Below the pieces are notes generated by a model. The model was not told where the DNA came from and made no database searches. It saw only the letters and a program-made list of their open reading frames with translations. A program made the translations under genes and the position numbers. DNA of 64,000 nucleotides from Rhodovulum tesquicola (GTDB lineage Bacteria; Pseudomonadota; Alphaproteobacteria; Rhodobacterales; Rhodobacteraceae): the NCBI RefSeq assembly GCF_024128855.1, contig NZ_JAMYDV010000014.1, positions 1 to 64,000 of the forward strand. The letters are read 5' to 3'. The number at the start of each line of letters is the position of its first letter. Within the stretch, counting starts at the first letter, position 1. Below, piece after piece: positions 8,302-17,293 of this stretch.

Positions 8302-9423
8302 TTGAGCCACCCGAAACCGCATCGGAACAGACATCGCCGCCGGACCCCGCCGGGTGCCGCCCCCGGAACATTGACCGTGGCGCCGGAGGCCGTGCATCCG
8401 CAGATCCAGACGATTGCCTACGGTGCGGACAGCTTTGAAGAAACCGCGTCCGCGGTCCTCACCGACCTGGCCGCATCTGTGCATGCCCCGGCTGTCCGCT
8501 GGATCAATGTCGACGGGCTGGGAGACATCCCCACGCTTCAGCACATCGGCAAGGAATTCGGGCTTCATCCGCTGGCGCTCGAGGACATCGTGAACCTGCA
8601 CCAGCGCCCCAAGGTCGAGGCCTATGACAGCTATCTCTTCATCGTCCTGCGCATGCCGGTGGCCTCTCCATCGACGGTGGACGTTTCACCGTCCAGACTG
8701 GAGACGGAGCAGGTCACCATGGCACTGGGGCGCGACTTCGTCGTGACGTTCCAGGAGCGCCCGGGAGACAGTTTCGACCCGGTGCGCCACCGGCTGCGCA
8801 ATCCCGGCGGCCAGATCCGCCAGCGCGGCCCGGACTATCTGGCCTATGCGCTGATCGACGCCGCGATCGACGCGTTCTTTCCGATCCTTGAGGCGTATGG
8901 CGAGCAAGTCGAGGAACTGGAGGACGATGTCATTGCACAGCCCGGAAACCGGCAGATCGCCCGCATCCATGAACTGAAGCGGAACCTCTTGACGGCCCGA
9001 CGCGCATTGTGGCCCCTGCGCGACATGGTCAATGCGCTGCTGCGCGAGGACTCACCCCTGATCGAGAAGCAGACCCTGATCTATCTGCGCGATTGCCACG
9101 ACCACGCGATCCAGCTGATCGACATGATCGAGACCTATCGTGAAATATGCTCGGGCCTGGTCGACATCCATCTCTCCAGCGTCAGCAACCGGATGAACGA
9201 GGTGATGAAGGTGCTGACCATCATCGCCACGATCTTCATCCCGCTGACCTTCATCGTCGGCGTCTACGGCATGAACTTCGATCCCGAAGCAGGGCCATTG
9301 TCCATGCCGGAGCTCGGCTGGCGCTACGGCTATCCGGCGATCCTGATGCTCATGGCGATAATCGCGGCCGGGCTGCTGATCTGGTTTCGCAGCAAGGGCT
9401 GGATCGGTCGGGGGCGGGAGTGA
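8302..9423 (+). CDS. corA: CorA-family magnesium/cobalt or zinc transporter
   Basis: A 373-residue CorA-type channel: a soluble N-terminal domain (about 1-240), a long helix region, then two C-terminal TM helices with the signature YGMNF between them and FIPLTFIVGVYGMNFDPEAG around it. WRYGYP lies in the periplasmic loop. The frame opens with TTG at 8302 and the first 30 residues are basic and low-complexity, so the true start may be later, for example the GTG near 8377; no strong ribosome-binding site decides it. Mg2+/Co2+ uptake is the family default; ZntB-like Zn2+ transport cannot be ruled out. Confidence 0.85.
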   Translation: MSHPKPHRNRHRRRTPPGAAPGTLTVAPEAVHPQIQTIAYGADSFEETASAVLTDLAASVHAPAVRWINVDGLGDIPTLQHIGKEFGLHPLALEDIVNLHQRPKVEAYDSYLFIVLRMPVASPSTVDVSPSRLETEQVTMALGRDFVVTFQERPGDSFDPVRHRLRNPGGQIRQRGPDYLAYALIDAAIDAFFPILEAYGEQVEELEDDVIAQPGNRQIARIHELKRNLLTARRALWPLRDMVNALLREDSPLIEKQTLIYLRDCHDHAIQLIDMIETYREICSGLVDIHLSSVSNRMNEVMKVLTIIATIFIPLTFIVGVYGMNFDPEAGPLSMPELGWRYGYPAILMLMAIIAAGLLIWFRSKGWIGRGRE

Positions 9424-9571
9424 GCGCGGATACGCCAGCTTCCATTCGACCCCGCCGACCTGGGATTCGGTTCATCGAACTGGCCGCCTTTATCCTGCGC
9501 TGCGTGTTTTTGACCTTTTCTGGCCTCTCCTGTTGCAGATGGACAGTGGGCTTCTATCGCTTCAATAGCCG

Positions 9572-9808
9572 TCACCTGCGACGGACCGAGTTTCCACCAG
9601 CAAGAATGCCGTTGATCAGGGCCGCGACTGCGGCGTGGACCTCGGTCTGTCCGTCATCACCCGTGTCATTCGCGTGCGCCGCGGCGGCATCGCGAAGGAT
9701 TCCGACGATCTCGCGTTCCGGCAGGATGTTGCGGTCATTCAGTGCAAGCAGAAGCGACTCGCAGATCGCGAGCGCCGCACTTCCTGGCACGTCGGGGATG
9801 TGGGGCAT
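9572..9808 (-). CDS. Conserved small hypothetical protein
   Basis: A 78-residue soluble, mainly helical protein beginning MPHIPDVPGSAALAICESLLLALNDRNILPEREIVGILRDAAAAH. Similar short proteins occur in Rhodobacterales, but I know no function. I chose the ATG at 9808 because ACGGAAGG precedes it and the longer frame up to 9991 has no coding character. An FNR-like palindrome (9852-9865) lies 44 bp upstream, between this gene and the Crp/Fnr gene at 10015, so oxygen- or NO-linked control is plausible. Confidence 0.65.
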   Translation of the reverse strand: MPHIPDVPGSAALAICESLLLALNDRNILPEREIVGILRDAAAAHANDTGDDGQTEVHAAVAALINGILAGGNSVRRR

Positions 9809-9851
9809 TGGCTTGGCCTTCCGTGAACAGATGTCGGGTGTGAGACGCCCG

Positions 9852-9865
9852 TTGATCGGGATCAG
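9852..9865. promoter_or_regulatory. FNR-like palindrome TTGAT-N4-ATCAG
   Basis: TTGAT (9852-9856), CGGG, ATCAG (9861-9865): one mismatch to the FNR/FixK consensus TTGAT-N4-ATCAA. It is placed in the divergent gap between the small gene starting at 9808 and the Crp/Fnr gene starting at 10015. Binding is inferred from the pattern and position only. Confidence 0.5.
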
Positions 9866-10014
9866 TGCGCCAGTGTCGCAGATGTGTGGTAGCGTTGGCT
9901 GAGGCAGATCAGTTCGAACAGGTGTCCTGGCGCCTATGTGTCGTTTGCACAGACACAGTCCCATGTGCCCGCGTCCGTCCCTCCGGGACATCTGTCGTCA
10001 GAGGAGCGTTGGCA

Positions 10015-10746
10015 TTGAGTGTCATTCACAGCCCATTCGCGCGTAAACTCGGTGCCTTTGTCGCCCTGTCCAACAAAGAGCAGTCGGCGCTTGACAGATT
10101 GCATGGTCGGCGAAAGGTCTTTCCCGCCGGCGTGGACATGGTGCATCAGGGGCAGACCGATCAGGCGGCCTATATCCTGGCATCGGGCTGGGTCTGTTCC
10201 TACAAGATCCTCGCGGATGGCACGCGACAGATCGTCGATTTCCAGATCCCCGGTGATTTCCTTGGCCTGCGGTCTGTGCTGTTCCGAACTTCGGACCACA
10301 ACATTGAACCCGTGACGAAGGTCGAGGCTTCCGAAGTGCTGGTGCGCGATCTGCTGGAGACCTTCAACGAGACGCCCCGACTTGCCACCGCTGTGCTCTG
10401 GGCCGCGTCGCGTGATGAGGCCATGGTGGTCGAGCATCTGGTGAGCATCGGCCGTCGGGATGCGAAGGAGCGTACCGCGCATTTCCTTCTGGAACTGGGG
10501 GCGAGGCTGAAACTGGTTGGGCTGGGATCGACGTCGGGTTATGCCTGCCCGCTGTCGCAATACCTGCTGGCCGACACGTTGGGGCTGAGCGCGGTTCATG
10601 TGAATCGCGTACTGCGCGAATTGCGCGAGGACGGCCTTGTGACGTTCCAGCATGGTCAGGTCGAGATTCACGATCTGGACGGATTGGTGGCGCTTGCAGA
10701 GTTCGACAAGACCTATCTCGATCACGACGGACCATTGCTCAAGTGA
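10015..10746 (+). CDS. Crp/Fnr-family transcriptional regulator
   Basis: A 243-residue regulator: cyclic-nucleotide-binding-like beta roll (about 20-130), dimer helix, and a C-terminal winged helix with LSQYLLADTLGLSAVHVNRVLRELREDGLV. The recognition helix reads VHVNR where FNR has E-x-x-S-R, so it need not bind TTGAT-type sites. It has no FNR-like four-cysteine N-terminus. I chose the TTG at 10015 because GAGGAG lies 8 bp before it and the product then begins SVIHSPFARKL, as in related regulators; the frame continues upstream to 9865 without coding character. It ends at the base next to the stop of the SDR gene, convergent with the arginine deiminase cluster, which it may control. Confidence 0.85.
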   Translation: MSVIHSPFARKLGAFVALSNKEQSALDRLHGRRKVFPAGVDMVHQGQTDQAAYILASGWVCSYKILADGTRQIVDFQIPGDFLGLRSVLFRTSDHNIEPVTKVEASEVLVRDLLETFNETPRLATAVLWAASRDEAMVVEHLVSIGRRDAKERTAHFLLELGARLKLVGLGSTSGYACPLSQYLLADTLGLSAVHVNRVLRELREDGLVTFQHGQVEIHDLDGLVALAEFDKTYLDHDGPLLK

Positions 10747-11520
10747 TCAGGCGGCCGTCATGCCGCCATCGACTGTATAGGCTGCTCCGTTGACATAGGC
10801 GGCATCGTCGGATGCAAGAAAAGCCACGACACCTGCGACTTCGTCCGGCGTCCCATAGCGCTTCATCGGAATCGTCGCCGCGAAACCGTCATGAACGGCG
10901 GCGGCTGCGCCGGGGCTGGCGCCTTCCTCGATCGAAGACATCATCCGGCTTTCGATCGGGCCGGGGTTGATGCAGTTCACGCGGATGCCCCTGGCCCCCC
11001 ACTCGACCGCCGCCGCCCGCGTCAGGCCAAGAACCGCGTGCTTGCTGGCGACATAGGCACACAGGCCTGCAGATCCGGTCAGCCCGGCCACGCTGGAGGA
11101 ATTGATGATGCTGCCGCGCCCAGCCTTGGCCATGATCGGGATAACCAGTTTCAGCCCGAGGAAGATGCCCGACACGTTGACGTCCATCACCTTGCGGAAG
11201 CCGTCAGTCGGGAAATCCGGGATGGGGGCGACCGGCCCTTCGATCCCTGCATTGTTGAAGAAGATGTCGATGGTGCCGAACCTCTCGACGGTCGCCGCTA
11301 CGGCAGCACCGAACGCAGCCTCATCGGTCACATCGGCCTCAACGATCAGCAAGCGTTGCGCATCCGGGATTGCCGCGCGCAGTGGACCGAAATCCGCGCC
11401 CGCCATGTCAGTGGCGGCGATAGTCGCGCCTCGGTCTGCAAGCAACCTTGCGGCAGCCATCCCAAGAGCACCTGCGGCGCCGGTGACGAGAGCGATCTTG
11501 CCGGTCATGGAATGGGTCAT
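10747..11520 (-). CDS. SDR-family NAD(P)-dependent dehydrogenase
   Basis: A 257-residue classical short-chain dehydrogenase. The nucleotide-binding TGAAGALG is near residues 14-21, D-D/V-T follows at the adenine side, FFNNAGIEGP holds the NNAG motif, and the catalytic Ser and YVASK are in SSSVAGLTGSAGLCAYVASKH. The end VAFLASDDAAYVNGAAYTVDGGMTA is typical. The ATG at 11520 or the one at 11508 could be used. It is the last gene on this strand after arcC, 165 bp away, with an inverted repeat in the gap. The substrate is unknown; no known step of arginine fermentation needs it. Confidence 0.88.
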   Translation of the reverse strand: MTHSMTGKIALVTGAAGALGMAAARLLADRGATIAATDMAGADFGPLRAAIPDAQRLLIVEADVTDEAAFGAAVAATVERFGTIDIFFNNAGIEGPVAPIPDFPTDGFRKVMDVNVSGIFLGLKLVIPIMAKAGRGSIINSSSVAGLTGSAGLCAYVASKHAVLGLTRAAAVEWGARGIRVNCINPGPIESRMMSSIEEGASPGAAAAVHDGFAATIPMKRYGTPDEVAGVVAFLASDDAAYVNGAAYTVDGGMTAA

Positions 11521-11572
11521 CTTCTATCCTTCTGGGTCACCCACCGCCGCATCTGAGCGCAGGCATTGGACC

Positions 11573-11619
11573 GTCCACCCGATGCATCGGACGAGGGGGA
11601 CAGGTGCATCGGGTGGGAC
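11573..11619. repeat. Inverted repeat between arcC and the SDR gene
   Basis: GTCC-ACCCGATGCA at 11573-11586 pairs with TGCATCGGGTGGGAC at 11605-11619, one bulged base and an 18-base loop. No T-run follows on either side, so it is not a standard terminator. It could be an operator for the SDR gene or an mRNA structure separating arcC from SDR expression. Confidence 0.6.
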
Positions 11620-11685
11620 GGGGTATCACCCTGCGGAGCCATCGGGGACGAGGCCTGCCGCAAGGTTGTAATCTACGATGAACCG

Positions 11686-12684
11686 TCAAGCATGGCCCCG
11701 CACTGATTCATGTTGGTGGTTCGCCAGCTTTACGGAGCTCTTTTCGCCGGGCAATCGATTTTCATCCGGCAGTTGTTCCATGCGCACTTGCGTGCCAGCG
11801 TGCCCTTCAACGATCCGGCGCGCGTCTTGCAGGCGGCCAATCCCGGCCATGGCACCGCCCGACCGCACGAAATCGCAGGCGGCGGTGATCTTTGGCCCCA
11901 TTGAGCCTGCCGCGAAGCTCATGGCGTCGAGCGCATCCGGCGTGACCTGGCCGATGGCGGCCTGATGCTGCCCACCCCAGTCGCGATACACCGCTTCCAC
12001 GTCGGTCAGCATCAAGAGGACATCGGCGTGCAGAGCCTGCGCCAGCAAGGCCGAAGTGCGATCCTTGTCGATCACCGCTTCGACGCCCTCCATCTTGCCA
12101 TCTGCACCACGCACCACCGGGATGCCACCACCGCCCGCACAGATCACGCAGACACCGGCTTCGACCAGCAAACGGATCGGCCCGATGCCCAGAATGGCCA
12201 CCGGCAGCGGGGATGGCACCACACGGCGCAACCCGCCCTTCGACTCTTCCACCATCGACCAGCGGTGTTCGGCGCGCACCAGTTTTGCCTCTTCCGCCGT
12301 GTAGACCGGGCCGATGGGTTTCGTGGGCTGGTCAAATGCGGGGTCTTGCGGGTCCACCTCCACCCGCGTCAGCAGCGTGGCGCAATCGGTGCCCTTCGGC
12401 AGGGCGTTCATCAGTTCCTGCTCGATCAGATAACCGATCATGCCTTCGGTCTCGGCGCCAAGGATATCCAGCGGCCAGGGGTTGTCCGGCGCATAGGCGG
12501 CAGAGCGCAGCGCCATCAGCCCGACCTGCGGGCCGTTGCCATGCGCCACGATGATCTGATGATCGCGCGCGAGATCGGCCAGAGCGGCCGCCGCGACGCG
12601 GACATTGGTATGCTGCGCCTCCGCGGTCATCGGCTCGCCGCGCTTCAACAGGGCATTGCCGCCCAGGGCAACCACGATCCGCAT
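11686..12684 (-). CDS. arcC: Carbamate kinase
   Basis: A 332-residue amino-acid-kinase-fold enzyme that converts carbamoyl phosphate and ADP to ATP, CO2 and NH3, the ATP-yielding step of the arginine deiminase pathway. The start MRIVVALGGNALLKRGEP is diagnostic, followed by VAHGNGPQVGLMALRS, a central VICAGGGGIPVVR, VIDKDRTSALLA and a C-terminal AAGSMGPKITAACDFV. It begins 1 bp after the arcB stop. A further SDR gene follows after a structured gap. Confidence 0.96.
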   Translation of the reverse strand: MRIVVALGGNALLKRGEPMTAEAQHTNVRVAAAALADLARDHQIIVAHGNGPQVGLMALRSAAYAPDNPWPLDILGAETEGMIGYLIEQELMNALPKGTDCATLLTRVEVDPQDPAFDQPTKPIGPVYTAEEAKLVRAEHRWSMVEESKGGLRRVVPSPLPVAILGIGPIRLLVEAGVCVICAGGGGIPVVRGADGKMEGVEAVIDKDRTSALLAQALHADVLLMLTDVEAVYRDWGGQHQAAIGQVTPDALDAMSFAAGSMGPKITAACDFVRSGGAMAGIGRLQDARRIVEGHAGTQVRMEQLPDENRLPGEKSSVKLANHQHESVRGHA

Positions 12685-12685
12685 C

Positions 12686-13687
12686 TCAGGCGCCTATCGT
12701 GGCGACAAGAACCGCCTTGATAGAGTGCAGCCGGTTTTCCGCCTGATCGAACACGACGGATGCGGGGGATTCAAACACCTCGTCCGTCACCTCCATGCAG
12801 TCGATGCCATATGTCTGGAACATTACCTCGCCTGTCTTGGTGTCGCGGTTGTGGAAGGCAGGCAGGCAATGCAGGAACTTGGTGTGCGGGTTGCCGGACA
12901 GGTCCATCACGTCCCGCGTCACGGTATAGGGCGACAGCAATGCGATGCGTTCGGCCCAGACCTCTTCGGGCTCGCCCATCGACACCCAGACATCAGTGTA
13001 GATGTAGTCGCAGCCCTCCACCCCTTCGGCCAGTTTCTCGGTCCGGGTGAGCCGCGCGCCGCTGGTTTCCGCCAGTTTGTGACATTGATCGACCAATGCC
13101 TGATCGGGCCACAGGCTTTGCGGGCCGCACAGCCTGATATCCATACCGATCAAGGCCGCCCCAAACATTAGGGATGTTCCCATGTTGCTGCCGGTGTCGC
13201 CGATGAAACAGAACGAAATGTCGGACAGGTGCTTGTGGGTGTATTCGCGCATCGTCATCAGATCGGCAAGGATCTGCGTCGGGTGAAATTCGTCCGTCAG
13301 CCCGTTGTAGACGGGCACCCCGGCAAATTGCGCCAGCACTTCTGCATCCGCCTGGCCAAAGCCGCGATACTCGATGGCGTCGTAGAACCGGCCCAGAACC
13401 CGCGCCGTGTCCTTCATCGTCTCCTTGGTGCCGATATGGCTGCCCGAAGGTCCCAGATAGGTGACATGTGCGCCCTGATCGAAGGCGGCAACTTCGAACG
13501 CGCTGCGGGTCCGCGTGCTATCTTTCTCGAAGATAAGGGCGATATTCTTGCCCTTCAGAAGCTGTTTTTCGGTGCCTGTCGCCTTGGCCTCCTTCAGGCT
13601 GGCACCGAGGCGAAGGAGAAACCTCAACTCGTCGGGTGAGAAGTCCAACAGTTTCAGGAAACTGCGACCGTGCAGGTTTTGGGGCAT
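12686..13687 (-). CDS. arcB: Ornithine carbamoyltransferase, catabolic (arginine deiminase pathway)
   Basis: A 333-residue transcarbamylase that here would run phosphorolysis of citrulline to ornithine and carbamoyl phosphate. The carbamoyl-phosphate site is [14 protein letters not shown], followed by [45 protein letters not shown] and the C-terminal [11 protein letters not shown]. The catabolic role is taken from its place between arcA and arcC; sequence alone does not separate it from the anabolic ArgF. AAAGGACC before the ATG is a good ribosome-binding site. Confidence 0.95.
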   Translation of the reverse strand: MPQNLHGRSFLKLLDFSPDELRFLLRLGASLKEAKATGTEKQLLKGKNIALIFEKDSTRTRSAFEVAAFDQGAHVTYLGPSGSHIGTKETMKDTARVLGRFYDAIEYRGFGQADAEVLAQFAGVPVYNGLTDEFHPTQILADLMTMREYTHKHLSDISFCFIGDTGSNMGTSLMFGAALIGMDIRLCGPQSLWPDQALVDQCHKLAETSGARLTRTEKLAEGVEGCDYIYTDVWVSMGEPEEVWAERIALLSPYTVTRDVMDLSGNPHTKFLHCLPAFHNRDTKTGEVMFQTYGIDCMEVTDEVFESPASVVFDQAENRLHSIKAVLVATIGA

Positions 13688-13717
13688 GGGGTGGTCCTTT
13701 CACGAAAATTGCGCGCA

Positions 13718-14941
13718 TCACACCGCATCGCGGACGAGCGGACAGGTCATGCAGTGCGACCCGCCGCGACCGCGCCCCAGTTCGGCGCCGGAAATGGTGA
13801 TGACCTCGACCCCGGCCTTGCGCAGGAGCGTGTTGGAATGAGTGTTGCGCGCGTAGCCCACCACGACGCCGGGGCTGATGCACAGCAGGTTGTTGGCGTC
13901 GTCCCATTGTTCGCGCTGGCTTTCATAGGCATTGCCGCCAGTGGACACGGTTCGCAGTTTCTTCAGGCCCATTGCCTCGGCAACGACATCAAGGAATGGT
14001 GCCTTTTCTGCCGTAACCTCTACGCCGCCCTTTTCACCGGGCCGCAACGAGTAGGTCTGGATCGCATCGGTCACTTCGGCAAAGACCGTCACCAGATCGC
14101 GATCACAGAAAGTGAAGACGGTATCGAGATGCATCGAGGACCGGGCGCGCGGGAACTGGCAGGCGATCACCCGTTCCGCCCCGCCGCCGGCAAACAGCGC
14201 GCGCGCCAGTTGGCCGACCGCCTGCGGCGTGGTGCGCTCGCCCATGCCGACCAGCACGACCCCATTGCCAACTGGCATCACATCGCCGCCTTCGAGCGTG
14301 GCAAGGCCGTGATCCACCATCGGATCGCCATACCAGATCGGGAAACCGGCATTCTTGAAATCGGGGTGAAACCGGTAGATCGCGGCCAGGTTCAGCGTCT
14401 CCAGCCGGCGGGCGGGCCAGAACATCGGGTTGAGCGTCACTCCGCCGTAGATCCAGCAGGAACTGTCGCGCGTGAATATCTGGTTGGGCATCGGCTGCAG
14501 CAGGAAATCCTCGTCCCGCAGCATGGGGGCCACGACGCCCTTCATCGGAATGGGCAGTTCCGCCCGGCTCATTCCACCGATCAGGATATGGGTCAGCGCG
14601 TTGGCCGGCATCTCCATCAGACAGGCGTGCAGGTCGGCGGCCAGTCCCACGCCCACCGAATTGTCGTTGATCCGGGCATCCAGCAGCCAACGACGCGCCT
14701 CCGGGTTGGTGACGACCTCCTCCAGCAGTTCCCGCAGGAGAACCACCTCGACGCCGCGCTCGCGCAGCACATCGACGAACGCCATGTGGTCAATGCGGGC
14801 CTGCTTGACCCAGAGCACATCGTCGAACAGCAGACTTTCCGCATTGGCGGGCGTCAGCCGCGCCATTTCCGACCCGGGCCGGTGAACCATGACGCGGCGC
14901 AACTGGCCCGCCTCGGAATGAACGCCGTAAGTGAGTGTCAT
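13718..14941 (-). CDS. arcA: Arginine deiminase
   Basis: A 407-residue enzyme hydrolysing arginine to citrulline and NH3. It has [18 protein letters not shown], the [22 protein letters not shown] block with a catalytic Glu/Asp, [15 protein letters not shown] with the catalytic His, and the C-terminal [16 protein letters not shown] with the nucleophilic Cys. All signature residues of the family are visible. It overlaps the carrier gene before it by 4 bp (ATGA type) and leads into arcB after 30 bp, so these genes are one operon. Confidence 0.96.
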   Translation of the reverse strand: MTLTYGVHSEAGQLRRVMVHRPGSEMARLTPANAESLLFDDVLWVKQARIDHMAFVDVLRERGVEVVLLRELLEEVVTNPEARRWLLDARINDNSVGVGLAADLHACLMEMPANALTHILIGGMSRAELPIPMKGVVAPMLRDEDFLLQPMPNQIFTRDSSCWIYGGVTLNPMFWPARRLETLNLAAIYRFHPDFKNAGFPIWYGDPMVDHGLATLEGGDVMPVGNGVVLVGMGERTTPQAVGQLARALFAGGGAERVIACQFPRARSSMHLDTVFTFCDRDLVTVFAEVTDAIQTYSLRPGEKGGVEVTAEKAPFLDVVAEAMGLKKLRTVSTGGNAYESQREQWDDANNLLCISPGVVVGYARNTHSNTLLRKAGVEVITISGAELGRGRGGSHCMTCPLVRDAV

Positions 14942-16380
14942 GCGGGGGCTCCAAACAGGACGGCGAGCGCGAGGGCGGCCATGACGATGACAGTGAGAAC
15001 AAGAAGAAGCGGCCAGACAAAGCGCAGCCAGCGTTCATAGGGAACGCGGCCAATGGCCAACCCGCCCATGACCACGGCCGACGTGGGCGTGATCAGATTG
15101 ACCATGCCGCTGGCGGTGGCGAAGGCGGTGACGACCAGTTCGCGCTTGACGCCCGCGAAATCAGCGACTGGGGCGAGAATGGGCATGGACAGCACGGCCA
15201 GCCCGGAGGTGGAAGGCACGAAGAACGACAGCCCGACCTGAACCCAGTAGATCACGAGGATAAAGGCGGTCTGCGACAGGCCGGCCACGCTGGTCTCCGC
15301 CGCGTGCAGGATAGTGTCGGTGATCATCCCGGCATCCATCACGACGACAATTCCGCGTGCGAGCCCGATGATCAGCGCGACCCCCAGCAGATCGCGCGCG
15401 CCGTTCACGAAAGCCTCCACCAGCTTGCCCTCACCCAGCCGGGCGACGATGCCGATCACGATTGCGGCGGCCAGAAACAGCCCGCTCATTTCCGCCATCC
15501 ACCAGCCGCCGATGGACACGCCCCAGATCATCACGCCGAAGGTCAGCGCGAACAGGATCAGAACGATCTTGTGCAGCACGGTGAATCCGACGTTCTCTGA
15601 CGGGGTCTCGGCAAGGAAATGCGCCTCGTTCGCTGCCTGTCTGTCATAGACCAGCGATTTCGTCGGATCGGCCCGAACCTTTGCCGCATAGCGCATCACG
15701 AAGGCCACCGTGACCCCCCAGCAAACCACCAGAATGATCAGCCGCAGCACCAGACCATCGGCGAAACTGATCCCCGCCGCATCGGAGGCGATGACGGTCG
15801 AGAAAGCGTTGACCGTTGATCCCAGGACGCCCACACCGGCCCCCAGCAGGATTACAGCCACCGCCGTCAGCGCGTCGTATTTTGCCGCGATCATCACCGG
15901 AATCAGCAGGACGTAGAAAGCCAGCGTTTCCTCGGCCATGCCATAGGTCGTGCCGCCAAGGGCAAATAGCGCCATCAGGATCGGGATCATCCAGTTCTCG
16001 CGCCCCTTAAGACGCACCATGGCCCGCGCAATCCCGGCATCGATGGCGCCTGTCCTCGTCACCACCCCGATGAACCCGCCGATGATCAGCACGAACAGCG
16101 ACACGTCGATGGCACGGGCTACGTATTCGACGGGGTCATAGAAGCCCGCGATCGGGGCGAGGATGACGTCGAAAAAGCCCTGCGGGGCGGCGTCCGTGGG
16201 CGCATAGGTGCCCGCGACGGGCACATCCTTGCCAAGGGCCTCGGAGGCGACGCGCTCATACTGTCCTGCGGGGATGATCCAGGTCAGGACTGCGACCAGG
16301 ACGATCAGCGCGAACAGAATGGTGAACGCCGACGGGAAGCGAAACCCCGATTTTATATCCGGTTCTTCAGTGGATGGCAT
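14938..16380 (-). CDS. YfcC-family (DcuC-like) membrane carrier, candidate arginine/ornithine exchanger
   Basis: A 480-residue polytopic protein with about 12-13 hydrophobic segments. It has the YfcC/C4-dicarboxylate anaerobic carrier layout: an N-terminal [29 protein letters not shown], then [15 protein letters not shown] in the first half and [22 protein letters not shown] plus [14 protein letters not shown] in the second half. It is the first gene of the arc cluster and overlaps arcA by 4 bp. YfcC-type carriers take the place of ArcD in many arginine deiminase clusters; arginine/ornithine exchange is inferred from that. Its start lies 70 bp from the end of the ATPase gamma gene on the same strand, with no hairpin-plus-T-run between. 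Confidence 0.82.
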   Translation of the reverse strand: MPSTEEPDIKSGFRFPSAFTILFALIVLVAVLTWIIPAGQYERVASEALGKDVPVAGTYAPTDAAPQGFFDVILAPIAGFYDPVEYVARAIDVSLFVLIIGGFIGVVTRTGAIDAGIARAMVRLKGRENWMIPILMALFALGGTTYGMAEETLAFYVLLIPVMIAAKYDALTAVAVILLGAGVGVLGSTVNAFSTVIASDAAGISFADGLVLRLIILVVCWGVTVAFVMRYAAKVRADPTKSLVYDRQAANEAHFLAETPSENVGFTVLHKIVLILFALTFGVMIWGVSIGGWWMAEMSGLFLAAAIVIGIVARLGEGKLVEAFVNGARDLLGVALIIGLARGIVVVMDAGMITDTILHAAETSVAGLSQTAFILVIYWVQVGLSFFVPSTSGLAVLSMPILAPVADFAGVKRELVVTAFATASGMVNLITPTSAVVMGGLAIGRVPYERWLRFVWPLLLVLTVIVMAALALAVLFGAPA

Positions 16381-16450
16381 GAGGCTGCTCCCGGAAGTGA
16401 AGTGTCGGGATCAGGGTAGCCGGGATGAGGCCGGGATGTGCTGACGCAGG

Positions 16451-17293
16451 TTAGGTGTGGACACTCTGAACCGCGCTGCGCCCTTGGCGGCCCGCCATCG
16501 CCCCAGACGCGATCTCGATGATCTCGGCGGTGATCGCTTCTTGCCGCTCTCTGCGTGCAAGGGCCTCCAGGACACCCAACTCATCCTCAATCTGGCGGGA
16601 TGCGGCGGACATGGCGGCCATCCGCGCCTCGTTCTCTGCGACGAAAGCATGGAGTGCGGCACGGGTCAGTGCGGCGTGAAGTTGGTCCAGTGCCAGCGCG
16701 GTAGCAAGATCGGCGGCAGGCAGGTTGGTCAGCGGTGCGGCCCGAGGTGCGGCGTCTTTCGCGGGCGGCAGCGGGAACAAGGCGCTGCGCTCAACCGCCG
16801 CCTGTCCATGGTTCCAGATCGCATGAACCACGGACACCGGGCGCAGGTCGCCGTCTGCGAGCACCGCCCCCAGCACCCGGTCCGCGAACTTCGGCAGGCT
16901 GGCAGAGCGGGACGGCATCGCGGCCGACCATACGGGAAGGGTCCCCCGTGCCGCCGCAATCGCCGTCCCGCGATTTCCGATCAGGAACAGATCGGTGCCT
17001 TCCGGGATCGCGCCAACGGCGTCCAGCACACGCTCCGAGAATCCGCCGACGAACCCCTGTTCGGCGCAGAACACCAAAAGCGCCGGACGGGCCGTCAGAT
17101 CAGGTTCTTCCTGCGGCATCCCCGCCAGGCCCTGCGACAATGCCGCGTCCAGCGTGGCGGCATAGTCGTCCACGGCCGCGATCTGGGCGCGGGCGGTGCG
17201 GGCGCGGGCACCGGCAATACCTGTCATCGCGCGCACGACGCTGCCCAGTTGGCGGATGCCGTCAATCCGGGCAGAGAGGTCGGCGTCAGACAT
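16451..17293 (-). CDS. atpG: N-type ATPase gamma subunit
   Basis: A 280-residue central-stalk subunit. The N-terminal helix ([27 protein letters not shown]) and the C-terminal helix ([54 protein letters not shown]) form the coiled coil of the family; the Rossmann-like middle includes [18 protein letters not shown]. It is more diverged and slightly shorter than standard F-type gamma (about 290), as in other N-type operons. It overlaps the atpA stop by 8 bp and is last in the atpDCQRBEFAG order. Confidence 0.9.
   Translation of the reverse strand: MSDADLSARIDGIRQLGSVVRAMTGIAGARARTARAQIAAVDDYAATLDAALSQGLAGMPQEEPDLTARPALLVFCAEQGFVGGFSERVLDAVGAIPEGTDLFLIGNRGTAIAAARGTLPVWSAAMPSRSASLPKFADRVLGAVLADGDLRPVSVVHAIWNHGQAAVERSALFPLPPAKDAAPRAAPLTNLPAADLATALALDQLHAALTRAALHAFVAENEARMAAMSAASRQIEDELGVLEALARRERQEAITAEIIEIASGAMAGRQGRSAVQSVHT

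Noticed and set aside
16381-16450. Terminator or FNR box between atpG and the arc carrier gene
   Set aside because: No stem-loop with T-run and no TTGAT/ATCAA pair is visible; this supports read-through but does not prove it.
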